Of a DNA stretch of 40,015 nt, positions 7,171 to 15,866 are shown piece after piece. Location of the stretch: positions 1 through 40,015 of the forward strand of contig DATLCC010000044.1 of assembly GCA_035526585.1 (NCBI GenBank), given 5' to 3'. This DNA comes from JAJPHT01 sp035526585 (GTDB lineage Archaea > Thermoplasmatota > SW-10-69-26 > JACQPN01 > JAJPHT01). Position 1 is the first letter of the stretch. Each line of letters begins with the position of its first letter. Below the pieces are notes generated by a model that was given only the letters and a program-made list of their open reading frames with translations, searched no databases and was not told the DNA's origin. The translations under genes were made by a program, and so were the position numbers.

Positions 7171-8466
7171 ATGTCCAAGAGGACGCTGCAGGTCGCCCTC
7201 GACGTGTACAACCTCCACCGCGCGCTTGAGATCGGGCGCGAGGCCGTCGCCGGCGGCGCGGACTGGGTCGAAGCGGGCACGCCGCTCATCAAGAGCGAGG
7301 GGCTCAACGCCGTGCGCGAGCTCAAGAAGGCGTTCCCCGACAAGGCGATCGTCGCCGACATGAAGATCATGGACACGGGCGGCATGGAGACCGAGATGGC
7401 GATCAAGGCGGGCGCGTCCGTCGTCACCGTGCTTGGCGCCTCCGACGACGGCACGATCCGCGAGGCGGTCGAAGCCGCACGCAAGTACGGCGGCCGCGTC
7501 ATGGTGGACCTCATCGCCGTGGCCGACAAGCCGAGGCGCGCGAAGGAGGCCGAGGCGATGGGCGCGCACCTCATCGGCCTTCACGTCGGGATCGACGAGC
7601 AGATGAAAGGCATGTCCCCCACGGACATGGTGAAAGCGGTCCGCGCATCGACCTCGCTGCCGATCGCGGTCGCCGGAGGTCTGACGTCCGAGACCCTCGC
7701 CGGGCTCATCACCGCCGGCGCGGACATCCTCATCGTGGGCGGCGCGATCACGAAGGCGCAGGACGCGACCGCGGCGACGCAGGCGATGCGCACCGCGATC
7801 GATCACGTGAAGGTCGTCGAGACCGCGGGCATGAAGAAGTTCTCGGCTTCTGATATCAGGAAGGCGTTCGAGATCGCCTCGACACCCAACGTCAGCGATG
7901 CCATGCACCGCGAGGGCTGCATGACCGGGATCCTCCCGGTGCAGCAGGGCGCGAAGGCGTTCGGTCCTGCCCTCACCGTCCATGCCATGGACGGGGACTG
8001 GGCGAAGCCCGTGGAGGCGATCGACGAGTGCGAGCCCGGCACGATGCTCGTCATCCGCGTCGACGGGACCACCAAGGCGGTCTGGGGCGAACTTGCCTCG
8101 CACACGAGCAAACGGCTCGGTCTCGCCGGTGTCGTCATCGACGGCGCGATCCGAGACGTGGATGAGATCCGCCGGATCGGCTTCCCAGCTTGGGCGCGGG
8201 TCGTGAGGCCCAACGCCGGCGATCCCAAGGGGTTCGGCGAGGTCGGAACCGAGATCGAGGCGGGTGGCCAACGAGTGCGCGTCGGTGATTGGGTCGTGGC
8301 GGACGACAACGGCGTCGTTGTCATCCCGGGCGACAAAGCGCACGAGATAGCAAATCGCGCTGTGGACGTCAAGGAGCAGGAGGATCGCTTACGGGCCGAG
8401 ATCGAGCGCGGGTCATCCCTGTCCAAGGTCCTGAAGCTCAAGAAGTGGGAGAAGATCGTCGGGTGA
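7171..8466 (+). CDS. Bifunctional 3-hexulose-6-phosphate synthase / RraA-like domain fusion
   Basis: The 431-residue protein has two domains. Residues 1 to about 215 are a hexulose-phosphate synthase of the orotidine-decarboxylase superfamily, with the metal/catalytic motif DMKIMD (Asp63, Lys65, Asp68) and phosphate-binding VAGGLT and IVGGAIT loops. In archaea this activity, run in reverse, supplies ribulose 5-phosphate where the oxidative pentose phosphate pathway is absent. Residues about 225-431 form an RraA/HMG-aldolase-like domain, with WGELASHTSKRLGLAG and the metal-binding DGAIRD (Asp324, Arg328, Asp329). Such fusions exist in archaea and are annotated as HPS/ribonuclease regulator; the true role of the second domain is unsettled. 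No PHI isomerase gene is adjacent. The ATG at 7171 fits a leaderless transcript. Confidence 0.9.
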   Translation: MSKRTLQVALDVYNLHRALEIGREAVAGGADWVEAGTPLIKSEGLNAVRELKKAFPDKAIVADMKIMDTGGMETEMAIKAGASVVTVLGASDDGTIREAVEAARKYGGRVMVDLIAVADKPRRAKEAEAMGAHLIGLHVGIDEQMKGMSPTDMVKAVRASTSLPIAVAGGLTSETLAGLITAGADILIVGGAITKAQDATAATQAMRTAIDHVKVVETAGMKKFSASDIRKAFEIASTPNVSDAMHREGCMTGILPVQQGAKAFGPALTVHAMDGDWAKPVEAIDECEPGTMLVIRVDGTTKAVWGELASHTSKRLGLAGVVIDGAIRDVDEIRRIGFPAWARVVRPNAGDPKGFGEVGTEIEAGGQRVRVGDWVVADDNGVVVIPGDKAHEIANRAVDVKEQEDRLRAEIERGSSLSKVLKLKKWEKIVG

Positions 8467-8503
8467 GTTGTCGGTCGCTACTGCCCCACGAAACTACGAA
8501 GGA

Positions 8504-8523
8504 CACGAAGCCGCCGCTTCGTG
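8504..8523. terminator. Hairpin between convergent genes
   Basis: CACGAAGC-CGCC-GCTTCGTG is a perfect 8-bp stem with a 4-nt loop, in the 97-nt gap between the convergent HPS-RraA gene (ends 8466) and the surface-protein gene (ends 8564). It could serve as a transcript end in both directions. It lacks a strong U tract. Confidence 0.45.
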
Positions 8524-8563
8524 GGCTTCGTGCTCTCCCTTGGTCCCGTCGCGGGCCGCGCGC

Positions 8564-10957
8564 TTACCTGCGCCGTCGTCCCGCGAGCACGAGCGCCGCG
8601 CCCGCCGCGGCGACCACGAGCGCGACGCCCGGGCCCGGGATCGGGCCTTGCGGCTCGACCGCGGCCGAGGCCGTGGGCGGCGGGACGACGCTTGGCGCGC
8701 CCGTGGGGAGGACGACGGTCGGGACGACGTCGCCCGTCGGAGGCGCAGGGCTCGGGGTCGCCGGCTCCGGCGTGGCGGTCGGCTGGGTGGGCGACGTCGG
8801 AGACGGCGTCGGCGTCGCGGGCGTCGGGCTAGGCGTAGGCGGCGCTGGAAGGGCAGGGTTGCCGCAGCGCGCGGGGTCCGCGAAGAGCACGTCCGCCAAC
8901 GCGGCGGCGGTGCTTTCGTTGCCGCGCGTGAACGTACCCGCACGCACGACGTTTCCCACCGCGTCGCGCGACGCGTTCCCGAACGACGTCGAGACGCCCG
9001 CGAGGGCGGCGGGGTCGCGCATCTCGGCAGTGTCGATGGCGCCGTCCCCGTCGGCGTCCGTCCACAGGCGCAGCGCGCCCCATGCGGGGTCGCTCGCCGT
9101 GAGGCGCCCGTCCCCGTTCGCGTCCAGCACGGCCGCGAGCGCCGGCGCATCGACCACGCCTGTGGGATCGCCATCGGCGGTGCGCACGAGGAGGCCGCCG
9201 CGCGCGAGCGTCGTCCCGGCCAACGGCTCTCCCACGGCCGAGAGGAGCGTCGTCCCCGCCGAGGCGAGCGCGGTCGCGTCCAGCGCAAGGAGCGCGTCGT
9301 CGGTGTCGGCCATCGTCCACCGGAGGGTCGCGTTCGCGGCGCCCAGCAGCCTGGTCCTGGTCGAGCCGTTGAGCGCGAGGCCGTCGCCATCGACGTCGAG
9401 GACGATCGCGTCCGCGGTCGCGGTGCACCGCTCCGGTAGCGCGACCTCGCGCACGCCTCCTGGGACGATGGTGACGTTCGCGACGAACGTCTCGAATCGC
9501 CCCGGCAGGCGCAGGTAGACCTCGTGCGCGCCAGGCGCCGCGAGCACGGTCGTGTTGGCGACGCTCGCCTCGAACGCGGTGGCGCCGGCGACGCCGCCTG
9601 CGCGCACGACGCCCCAGCGCGCCGAGGCGGGCGCGTCGGTCGCGCCCGTGATGCGCACCGCGCCGGCGGCGTCCACCGTCGCGTTGCTCGCGCCGACGGC
9701 GACGCCCGCGCGCAGAAGGTGGCGCTCGTTCCCTTCCATCGCGTAGACGTCGTAGCTCGCTGCGAAGAGGCGCGTCGTGCCGTTCGACGCAAGCGTCGCG
9801 AGCGGCTGGGCGGGATCCGCGCCGGCGCCCACCACGACGATGGACGTGGGCCACGGCGTCCCGCTCGGGAGCGCGAAGCGCACCTCGTGGCCGAGGCTCG
9901 TGCGCGCAGCGGCGGTCGTCGTGCGTGCGAGCGCCGCGTTCGTCCGGAGCACCGCGCCGACGACCGAGGCCTCGTCCATCGCGCTCGTGCGCTCCGCGGT
10001 CGTCGCCGTGTCGTCCTCGCGGTCCGCGACGAGCGCCTCGTCCGTGGGTGCGTCCATCTCCAACGTGTCCAGGATCCCGAGGTGAAGATCGATCGCGCGG
10101 TCGATCGGGTCGGCGAGGTCGTCGAGCGCGTCGCCCGCGTCGTCGAGCGCGTCCTCCACGTCGTCGGGCGTCGAGTCGAGGAGCGGGTCCAAGACCTCGA
10201 GCACCTCGGTGAGGTAGTCGTCCTGGACGTCCAGGATCTGCGCGCGCATCGTCTCGACGGCGAAGAGCGTGTCGAGAAGATCCGTGTCGCTGGGCCCATC
10301 CGGTGATCCGAGCGCGGGCTCGCTCTGCGGCACCGTCGGCGGGACGCCAGGGATGCGGCAGAGCGCGCGCACGGACCCGTCCTCCGCGGCGAGCGCGCGC
10401 AGCTCCGCTCCGAGGGCGTCGAGCGCGCGCTTCGAGGAGGCCGCACCCGCGCGCTCGTCCAGCACGCCGAGGATGGCCCCGCGCGCGTCCTCCGCGGCAT
10501 CGAGGAGGTCGGCGAGCTGGTCCTCCTTGTCGTCGGGGTCGATGACGGACTCCGCGTCGTCCTGCGAGAGACCGTAGAGCTGGTCGAAGGTCGCAAAGAA
10601 CGCTGCCTGCGCACCGTCGTCGTTGAGGTTGCCGTCGTCGATCGCATCGAGCGTGTCGGCGATCACGTCGGCGAGCTTGCTTCCGCCGCCGGTGAGCGCG
10701 TCGGAGACCGCGTCGGTGAGGTCGTCGACGGGGCCGCCGCCGTCCACGAGCTCCTCCGCGAGGTCGTCGCGCTCGGCCTTCGCGGCGGAAAGCTGCGCGT
10801 TCGTCGCGTTGTACTCGGCGCGCGCCGCCACGATGCGCGCGTCCACGCGCGCGAGGTAGGCCGCGGCGGGGCCGCAGTCGGCGCCGGCCGTCACGTGGCT
10901 CGCGGCCGCGGAGGGAAGGAGGAGGAGAAGGGCGAGCGCGGCGACGCCAAGGCGCAT
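8564..10957 (-). CDS. Exported PGF-CTERM surface protein with calcium-binding (EF/RTX-associated-like) module
   Basis: The 797-residue protein begins with a signal peptide (MRLGVAALALLLLLPSAAAS), then a helical, acidic N-terminal region with a likely coiled coil (about 30-70). Three acidic loops of the DxDGDG type follow: DVDGDG near 521, DANGDGRLTASD near 612 and WTDADGDGAIDTAE near 633. Their order and spacing (LDVDGDG ... LDANGDG ... D.AWG.LRLW.DADGDG ... E) match the calcium-binding module found in bacterial RTX-type proteins. Residues about 704-769 form a Pro/Thr-rich stalk, and the C-terminus is GPGVALVV plus an RRRR tail, a PGF-CTERM-like sorting signal. It is therefore probably cell-surface anchored. 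The ATG at 10957 is set by the signal peptide. Specific function is unknown. Confidence 0.85.
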   Translation of the reverse strand: MRLGVAALALLLLLPSAAASHVTAGADCGPAAAYLARVDARIVAARAEYNATNAQLSAAKAERDDLAEELVDGGGPVDDLTDAVSDALTGGGSKLADVIADTLDAIDDGNLNDDGAQAAFFATFDQLYGLSQDDAESVIDPDDKEDQLADLLDAAEDARGAILGVLDERAGAASSKRALDALGAELRALAAEDGSVRALCRIPGVPPTVPQSEPALGSPDGPSDTDLLDTLFAVETMRAQILDVQDDYLTEVLEVLDPLLDSTPDDVEDALDDAGDALDDLADPIDRAIDLHLGILDTLEMDAPTDEALVADREDDTATTAERTSAMDEASVVGAVLRTNAALARTTTAAARTSLGHEVRFALPSGTPWPTSIVVVGAGADPAQPLATLASNGTTRLFAASYDVYAMEGNERHLLRAGVAVGASNATVDAAGAVRITGATDAPASARWGVVRAGGVAGATAFEASVANTTVLAAPGAHEVYLRLPGRFETFVANVTIVPGGVREVALPERCTATADAIVLDVDGDGLALNGSTRTRLLGAANATLRWTMADTDDALLALDATALASAGTTLLSAVGEPLAGTTLARGGLLVRTADGDPTGVVDAPALAAVLDANGDGRLTASDPAWGALRLWTDADGDGAIDTAEMRDPAALAGVSTSFGNASRDAVGNVVRAGTFTRGNESTAAALADVLFADPARCGNPALPAPPTPSPTPATPTPSPTSPTQPTATPEPATPSPAPPTGDVVPTVVLPTGAPSVVPPPTASAAVEPQGPIPGPGVALVVAAAGAALVLAGRRRR

Positions 10958-11103
10958 GGCGGCGCCACCGCGCGCCCGCGGAAATCCCTTCCGTCCCGTG
11001 TCGGCCATCCAACCCCCGCTGCAGAGGGCGCGCGGGATGGGCCCGGGCGCAGGGCCGGGGCTCTGCAACAAACGCTAAGCGAACCTCCGGGCGCTCGCCG
11101 CCC

Positions 11104-12135
11104 GTGCATCGCGCGTCGCTTCTCGTCGTTCTCCTCCTCGCCGGCTGCGCCACGCCCGCGCCGGCGGGCGATGCGCCCGTGGCCCCGACGCCGGCGGCAG
11201 GCGGAACGTGGAGCTGGAGCGAGCGGGCCGAGGCGCCGATGATCCTCGCGGAGACGGCCGTCGCGAGCGAGGGGCCCATCTTCTACGTCGTCGGAGGCTG
11301 GACCGAGGCGGGGGGCGGCTCGCCGCTCGTGGTCGCGTACGACGCGAGGAACGACACGTGGGCGCGGCTGCCGCCCTATCCTCTCCCGATCCATCACGCG
11401 CAGGCCGCCGCGATCGAGGGCACGCTCTACGTCTTCGGGGGGGCCGTCACGCAAGCGCTCCTGCCCGGAACGCTGGCGGGCGTCGGACCTGCGGGCTGGC
11501 CGATCACGGCGGTCTCCTTCAAGCTCGCGCCCGGCGCCCCCGCGTGGGAGCCGATCGCCTCGCTTCCCATCGCCCGTGGCCTCGGCGGCGCCGCCGTCGT
11601 CGACGGGCTCGTCCATCTCGTCGGGGGCGTCACGATGGGTGGGAGCTACCTCGCGCCGGTCGACGTGTACGACCCCGTGGCCGACGCCTACGCCGCGGGC
11701 CCCCCTCTTCCGGCGCCGCGCGACCATCTCAGCGTCGTCGCGCTCGACGGGAAGGTGTACGCGCTCGCGGGCCGCTCGAACGCGAATGGCACATGGGACG
11801 ACATGGAGACGAGCGAGGCGCTTGATATCACGAACGGGACGTGGAACGCGCTCGCCCCGGCGCCGCTTGGTCGCGGCGGGCAAGGCGCGGGCGTCATCCA
11901 AGGGGGCCGCATCGTGCTCGCGGGCGGAGAGCAGGCGGAAGGCTCCTTCAGCGTGTACGCCGAGGTCGACGCCTACGACCCCGCGACGGACAGCTGGAGC
12001 GCGCTCCCCGCCCTGCCCGTGGCGCGCCACGGCATGGCCGCGGCGTCGTGGGATGGGCGCTTCTTCGTCATGGGCGGGGCGACCCCCACGACGATCCTGT
12101 CATCGACCCTGACGCTGGCACCGCAACAAGAGTGA
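11104..12135 (+). CDS. Kelch-repeat lipoprotein
   Basis: The 343-residue product starts with a GTG and a lipoprotein signal (MHRASLLVVLLLAGC), so it should be anchored outside the membrane. After a short Pro/Ala linker come about six kelch blades with the hallmark GG plus conserved Y...W spacing: IFYVVGGW...YDARNDTWARLPPYP, LYVFGGA, LVHLVGGV...YDPVADAYAAGPPLP, VYALAGRS, IVLAGGE...YDPATDSWSALPALP and FFVMGGA. It is probably a six-bladed beta-propeller that binds a ligand or sugar; no catalytic residues are evident. It is divergent from the surface protein and is followed 25 nt later by a CocE-like lipoprotein gene on the same strand. Confidence 0.88.
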   Translation: MHRASLLVVLLLAGCATPAPAGDAPVAPTPAAGGTWSWSERAEAPMILAETAVASEGPIFYVVGGWTEAGGGSPLVVAYDARNDTWARLPPYPLPIHHAQAAAIEGTLYVFGGAVTQALLPGTLAGVGPAGWPITAVSFKLAPGAPAWEPIASLPIARGLGGAAVVDGLVHLVGGVTMGGSYLAPVDVYDPVADAYAAGPPLPAPRDHLSVVALDGKVYALAGRSNANGTWDDMETSEALDITNGTWNALAPAPLGRGGQGAGVIQGGRIVLAGGEQAEGSFSVYAEVDAYDPATDSWSALPALPVARHGMAAASWDGRFFVMGGATPTTILSSTLTLAPQQE

Positions 12136-12160
12136 AGTATCGGTCCGCAGGCTGGACCGT

Positions 12161-13933
12161 ATGCGCCGGGCGCTCGCCACGGTCCTGCTCGTCCTTCTTG
12201 CCGCGGGTTGCCTCTCGTCGGCGCCCGGGGCGGTGCTCCAAGGCTCCGACCGCGTGCCGGCCGCGGAGTGGACGCAGGATCTCACGGAGCCCATCTACGA
12301 CGGCGTCGTCTCGACGCTCGCGCGCGTGACGAGCGAAGACGGCAGGTCGCTCTCGCTCACGGTCCACCTCCCCGAGGGGCTTCCCGAAGGCGAGCGGATC
12401 CCGACGCTCCTCCAGATCACGCCCTACCAACCGCTCTCGGCGCGCAAGTCGACCCCGCAGGGGACCGACGGGCCCGATCCGGGATGGCTGGAGTACGTGC
12501 TGCGCGGCGCGGCGTACGTCGAGGCGGACGCGCGCGGCACGGGCGGCAGCGACGGGTGCCTCGACTTCGGGGGCAAGGCCGACCGCGCGGACGCCGCGGC
12601 CTTCGTCGCGTGGATCCACGAGCAGCCGTGGTCCGACGGCCGCGTCGTCACGGACGGCGTGAGCCACCCCGGGATGGGGAGCGTCGTCGCGCACGCCGCC
12701 GTGCCCGACCTCACCGCCGCGCTCGCGCACGCGCCCGTCGTCGACTACTACATGGACGAGTGGTACCAGGGAGCGAAGTTCGAGAACCAGCTCAACGGCG
12801 AAGCCTACCAGGCGATCGAGCTCGCACCCTCCGCGTACCTGGATCCGCAGGCGCTCCTCGCGCAGGCCGCGCCGTGCACGGGGAAGACCGTGCTCGACTT
12901 CGAGCAGCCCGATGGCACGCACGGCGCGCTCTGGGACGAGCGCGACCTCGCCCGCTTCGCGCGCGCGCGATGGGACGCGGCCGCAGACGCGTCGAGCGCG
13001 CGCGACGCGCAGACGAAGCGCGTGCCGATCCTCCTCACGAACGGCTTCATCGACCAGAACGTGCACCCGGACCACGTGCAGGCGTACTGGGACGCCCTCC
13101 CCGTCGACTACCCGAAGTGGGTCATCTGGGGCTGGTGGTACCATGGGTACCCCGACATGGACGGACACCCCGCGAAGGAGTTCGACGACGTGCGCCACCG
13201 CTGGCTCGATGCGACGCTCTTCAACCTCTCCAACGGATTGTGGGCCGAGCCGCGCGTCCTTGTCGAGGACAGCACCGGCGTCTGGCACGAGGGGAACGCC
13301 TGGCCCCTCGAGCCCAGCGAGGTCGTCCGCCTGCGCGCGAGCGGCGAAGGCGACCTCGTGGACGGGCCCGCGACAGAGGGTTCCGCCACCTACGTGGACA
13401 GGCTGAGCGTGACGCGCGGCTCGTGGACCGACGCGCACGTCGCGTTCCGCACGGAGCCTCTGGACGCCGCGCGCCTCGTGAACGGCGCGCCACGCGTGCA
13501 CCTCGTCGCGTCGAGCGACCAGACCGAGACGAAGTGGGTCGTGTACCTGCTCGACGAGTCGCCCGACGGCTCGTGGGAGCGCATCACGCACGGCTACGCC
13601 GACAGCCACACGTACGAAGGCGAGGACGATTGGAAGGACATGCAGCCTGGCACCTCGTACGCGTGGGACATCCACACGCTGCCGACGGCCGTCGTCGTCC
13701 CGGCGGGACACCGGATCACGCTCCTTGTCGCGAGCCAGGACTCGGACCAGGCGTTCCCTCCGCAGACCGAGAACCCGTGCTGGGACGACCACCGCGGCGG
13801 CTGCTACGACCCGAGCGGCATCCGGCCCGCCGTCACCGCCGGCCGCGCGACGAACACGGTCCTTGCGGGCGAGGACGGGACGTACGTCGAGCTCGCGTGG
13901 GTCGACCCGACCCTCACGCAGAAGGCGGGCTGA
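12161..13933 (+). CDS. CocE/NonD-type (peptidase S15-like) lipoprotein hydrolase
   Basis: This 590-residue exported lipoprotein (signal MRRALATVLLVLLAAGC) belongs to the alpha/beta hydrolase family of cocaine esterase and X-Pro dipeptidyl-peptidases. The N-terminal hydrolase domain has EADARGTGGSDG (oxyanion region), the nucleophile motif TDGVSHPGM with Ser168, the acid in GFIDQNVHPDH (Asp298) and the histidine in WGWWYHG (His328). The family nucleophile is normally GxSYxG; here Tyr is replaced by His. Residues about 400-580 form the jelly-roll domain. It probably cleaves peptide or ester substrates outside the cell. The gene is 25 nt after the kelch gene and 7 nt before the metzincin-like gene, suggesting a lipoprotein operon. 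Confidence 0.88.
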   Translation: MRRALATVLLVLLAAGCLSSAPGAVLQGSDRVPAAEWTQDLTEPIYDGVVSTLARVTSEDGRSLSLTVHLPEGLPEGERIPTLLQITPYQPLSARKSTPQGTDGPDPGWLEYVLRGAAYVEADARGTGGSDGCLDFGGKADRADAAAFVAWIHEQPWSDGRVVTDGVSHPGMGSVVAHAAVPDLTAALAHAPVVDYYMDEWYQGAKFENQLNGEAYQAIELAPSAYLDPQALLAQAAPCTGKTVLDFEQPDGTHGALWDERDLARFARARWDAAADASSARDAQTKRVPILLTNGFIDQNVHPDHVQAYWDALPVDYPKWVIWGWWYHGYPDMDGHPAKEFDDVRHRWLDATLFNLSNGLWAEPRVLVEDSTGVWHEGNAWPLEPSEVVRLRASGEGDLVDGPATEGSATYVDRLSVTRGSWTDAHVAFRTEPLDAARLVNGAPRVHLVASSDQTETKWVVYLLDESPDGSWERITHGYADSHTYEGEDDWKDMQPGTSYAWDIHTLPTAVVVPAGHRITLLVASQDSDQAFPPQTENPCWDDHRGGCYDPSGIRPAVTAGRATNTVLAGEDGTYVELAWVDPTLTQKAG

Positions 13934-13940
13934 TCCTTCG

Positions 13941-14684
13941 ATGCGGCTCGCGCTCGCGATCACCCTCGCCCTCCTCGTGGCAGGTTGCACCCTGGGCCCA
14001 CGGCGCGACGAGCGCCCATACTATGCGCAGGTCCTCGGCGACGACGAGTTCACGGACCTTGTCGTGGAGATCGACCACGCCCCCGGGCGCGAGCCCAGCC
14101 AGCTCGCGCGCGAGCATCTGCTGGAGGAGTTGCGGAACGTCACCGCCAAGACGCGCATCAGCATCCGCATCGACGCGTCGCTCAAGGACGAGCCCTCGCA
14201 TCGGTGGACGTCCGAGCAGCTCGTCGCGCTGGAGGCGAGCGTGCGCTCGACCGAGCACGCCGCTCCGGTCGCGGTGCTCCACGTGCTGTACCCGGCGGGA
14301 GAATACACGAAGGACGGCGTCGCCGGCGTCACGGTGAGCGGAACGCAGATCGGGCCGGTGACGGTCTTCCTCGACACGCTCCAGAAGCTGCAGTCCCCCG
14401 CCGGTCCTCTTCCGCTCCCCGCGCAGGCGCGCGACGAGGTCGAACGCGCGACGCTCCTGCACGAAGCGGGGCACGCGATGGGGCTCGTGAACAACGGGCT
14501 CCCGATGGTCGCACCCCACGAGGACCGCGAGAACCCAGGCCACAGCACGAACCGACAGAGCGTCATGTGGTGGCAGGTGGAGACGCTCGGCGGCATCCGC
14601 AACGCGCTGCTGCACGACGGAAGCGTCCCGATCTACTTCGACGCCGACGATCGCGCGGACATGCGGGCCGTCGGTGGTCGTTGA
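13941..14684 (+). CDS. Metzincin-like zinc metalloprotease lipoprotein
   Basis: The 247-residue lipoprotein (signal MRLALAITLALLVAGC) carries a zinc protease motif HEAGHAMGL (His174, Glu175, His178) followed by GHSTNRQSVMWW, where His201 could be the third ligand and Met209 a Met-turn. The order HExxHxxG ... H ... M is that of metzincins, but the distance from the second to the third histidine (23 residues) is longer than in matrixins. The N-terminal half is alpha/beta without recognised domains. The ATG at 13941 lies 7 nt after the CocE-like stop. An extracellular protease is likely; the exact family is not assigned. Confidence 0.75.
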   Translation: MRLALAITLALLVAGCTLGPRRDERPYYAQVLGDDEFTDLVVEIDHAPGREPSQLAREHLLEELRNVTAKTRISIRIDASLKDEPSHRWTSEQLVALEASVRSTEHAAPVAVLHVLYPAGEYTKDGVAGVTVSGTQIGPVTVFLDTLQKLQSPAGPLPLPAQARDEVERATLLHEAGHAMGLVNNGLPMVAPHEDRENPGHSTNRQSVMWWQVETLGGIRNALLHDGSVPIYFDADDRADMRAVGGR

Positions 14685-14717
14685 GGCTCTGCGCGTTCCT
14701 GCTCAGGGCGCCGATGC

Positions 14718-15866
14718 TCAGCCGAACACGCCTTCGTACACAAGCCGGTGGAACCAGTGCGGCCCCCGCTCGGCGCCCGGCGCGAACCGGCCCCGCGGCG
14801 CGAAGCCCGACCGCACGCCGCGCGCGACCTGCGTCAGCGCGTCGACGTCCTCGTCGTCGACCTCCTGCATCATCCACACCTCGTCGCGCCGCGCGTACTT
14901 GGCCGCGTCGCTCACGAGGTGGTACCAATGGAAGAGCGTGCGCTGCGGCCTGCCCGGCACAGGCATGTAGAGGTTGATCGACAGGCCCCACGGGTAGAAG
15001 TTCAGCGTGAGGTTCGGGAAGACGAGCCACCACAAGGCGAAGACGCGCTTCCCAGGGGTCTCGAAGCGAGCGTCGAGGATCCCCGGCTCGAAGCCGTGCG
15101 CGGGATCCTTGGCGTAGGCCCACTGGAGCGAAGCGAGGCCATGGAGCTCGGTGCGATAGCTCGCGAGGTCCACCGCGTCCGCGAGGCCGCCCGGCTTCTT
15201 GTGGATGTAGGGGATGTGCAGCTGGTCCATGTAGTTCCACGCGTGCTGCTTCCAGTTCCCGTCGAGCTCGCGCACCTCGCCCGCAAGCGGGGCGCGCCGC
15301 ATCGCGCTGATATCGATCCTACCGATCGACGCGCGCACCGGCGCGAGGACCGCGTCGAGCGCGTGCGCGGGGCGGCCCAGCGTCGCGAAGAGGAGGTCGC
15401 CCCACTCGGCGGCGCCCAGCTCCGCGAGGTCGTCCGCGGGCGTCGGGAACCCGTCCACCTGCTCGAAGCCGGGCTGATGGACGAAGTTGCCAAGGCAATC
15501 GAACTCGCGCCCGTGCTGCGGGCACCGGACGGTGCGCTCGCGGCCGGGACCGGGGACGAGCGTGTGCCACGCATGCGTGCAGACGTTGGGGAAGAGATGC
15601 AGCCCGCCGTCCCAGTCGCGCTGCAGGAAGAACGGACGATCCACGAGGCTCACCGGCGCGCGTGCGCCGCGCGTGCGCACCATCTCCGCGAGCGAGCGCG
15701 GGTCGTCGCGCTGATCCATCGTGGCCCGCAAGGGGATGAGGGACCAGTGCCTCGCGAACGTCGTGGCGAGCTCGCGATCGAGGAACGCGGGATCGGTGAA
15801 CGCCGCGGCGGGCAACGCGTGCGCGCGCTCGACGGCCGGATCGACGAAGAAGGCCTTGTCGTCCAT
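14718..15866 (-). CDS. Rieske non-heme iron oxygenase, alpha-subunit type
   Basis: The 382-residue enzyme has an N-terminal Rieske [2Fe-2S] domain with CTH (Cys96, His98) and CPQH (Cys115, His118). A C-terminal catalytic domain has the mononuclear iron motif in YMDQLHIPYIH (Asp214, His217, His222), after NWKQHAWN. Such enzymes hydroxylate or demethylate aromatic or quaternary-amine substrates with O2 and reductase-supplied electrons. No reductase or ferredoxin gene is adjacent, and the substrate cannot be read from the sequence. Its ATG (15864-15866) directly abuts the stop of the DUF1801 gene with no spacer, so the two are probably translated together. Presence of this enzyme implies oxygen exposure. 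Confidence 0.93.
   Translation of the reverse strand: MDDKAFFVDPAVERAHALPAAAFTDPAFLDRELATTFARHWSLIPLRATMDQRDDPRSLAEMVRTRGARAPVSLVDRPFFLQRDWDGGLHLFPNVCTHAWHTLVPGPGRERTVRCPQHGREFDCLGNFVHQPGFEQVDGFPTPADDLAELGAAEWGDLLFATLGRPAHALDAVLAPVRASIGRIDISAMRRAPLAGEVRELDGNWKQHAWNYMDQLHIPYIHKKPGGLADAVDLASYRTELHGLASLQWAYAKDPAHGFEPGILDARFETPGKRVFALWWLVFPNLTLNFYPWGLSINLYMPVPGRPQRTLFHWYHLVSDAAKYARRDEVWMMQEVDDEDVDALTQVARGVRSGFAPRGRFAPGAERGPHWFHRLVYEGVFG

Noticed and set aside
8829..11279. Very long arginine-rich open frames on alternative frames (here and over fusA, recQ, the M14 gene and others)
   Set aside because: These arise from GC-rich codon bias on the opposite or shifted frame. They lack domains and lie wholly over well-supported genes.
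12161..13933. Broken active site in the CocE-like protein because the Tyr of GxSYxG is His
   Set aside because: Ser, Asp and His of the triad all remain in order, so a functional enzyme is more likely than a pseudoenzyme.
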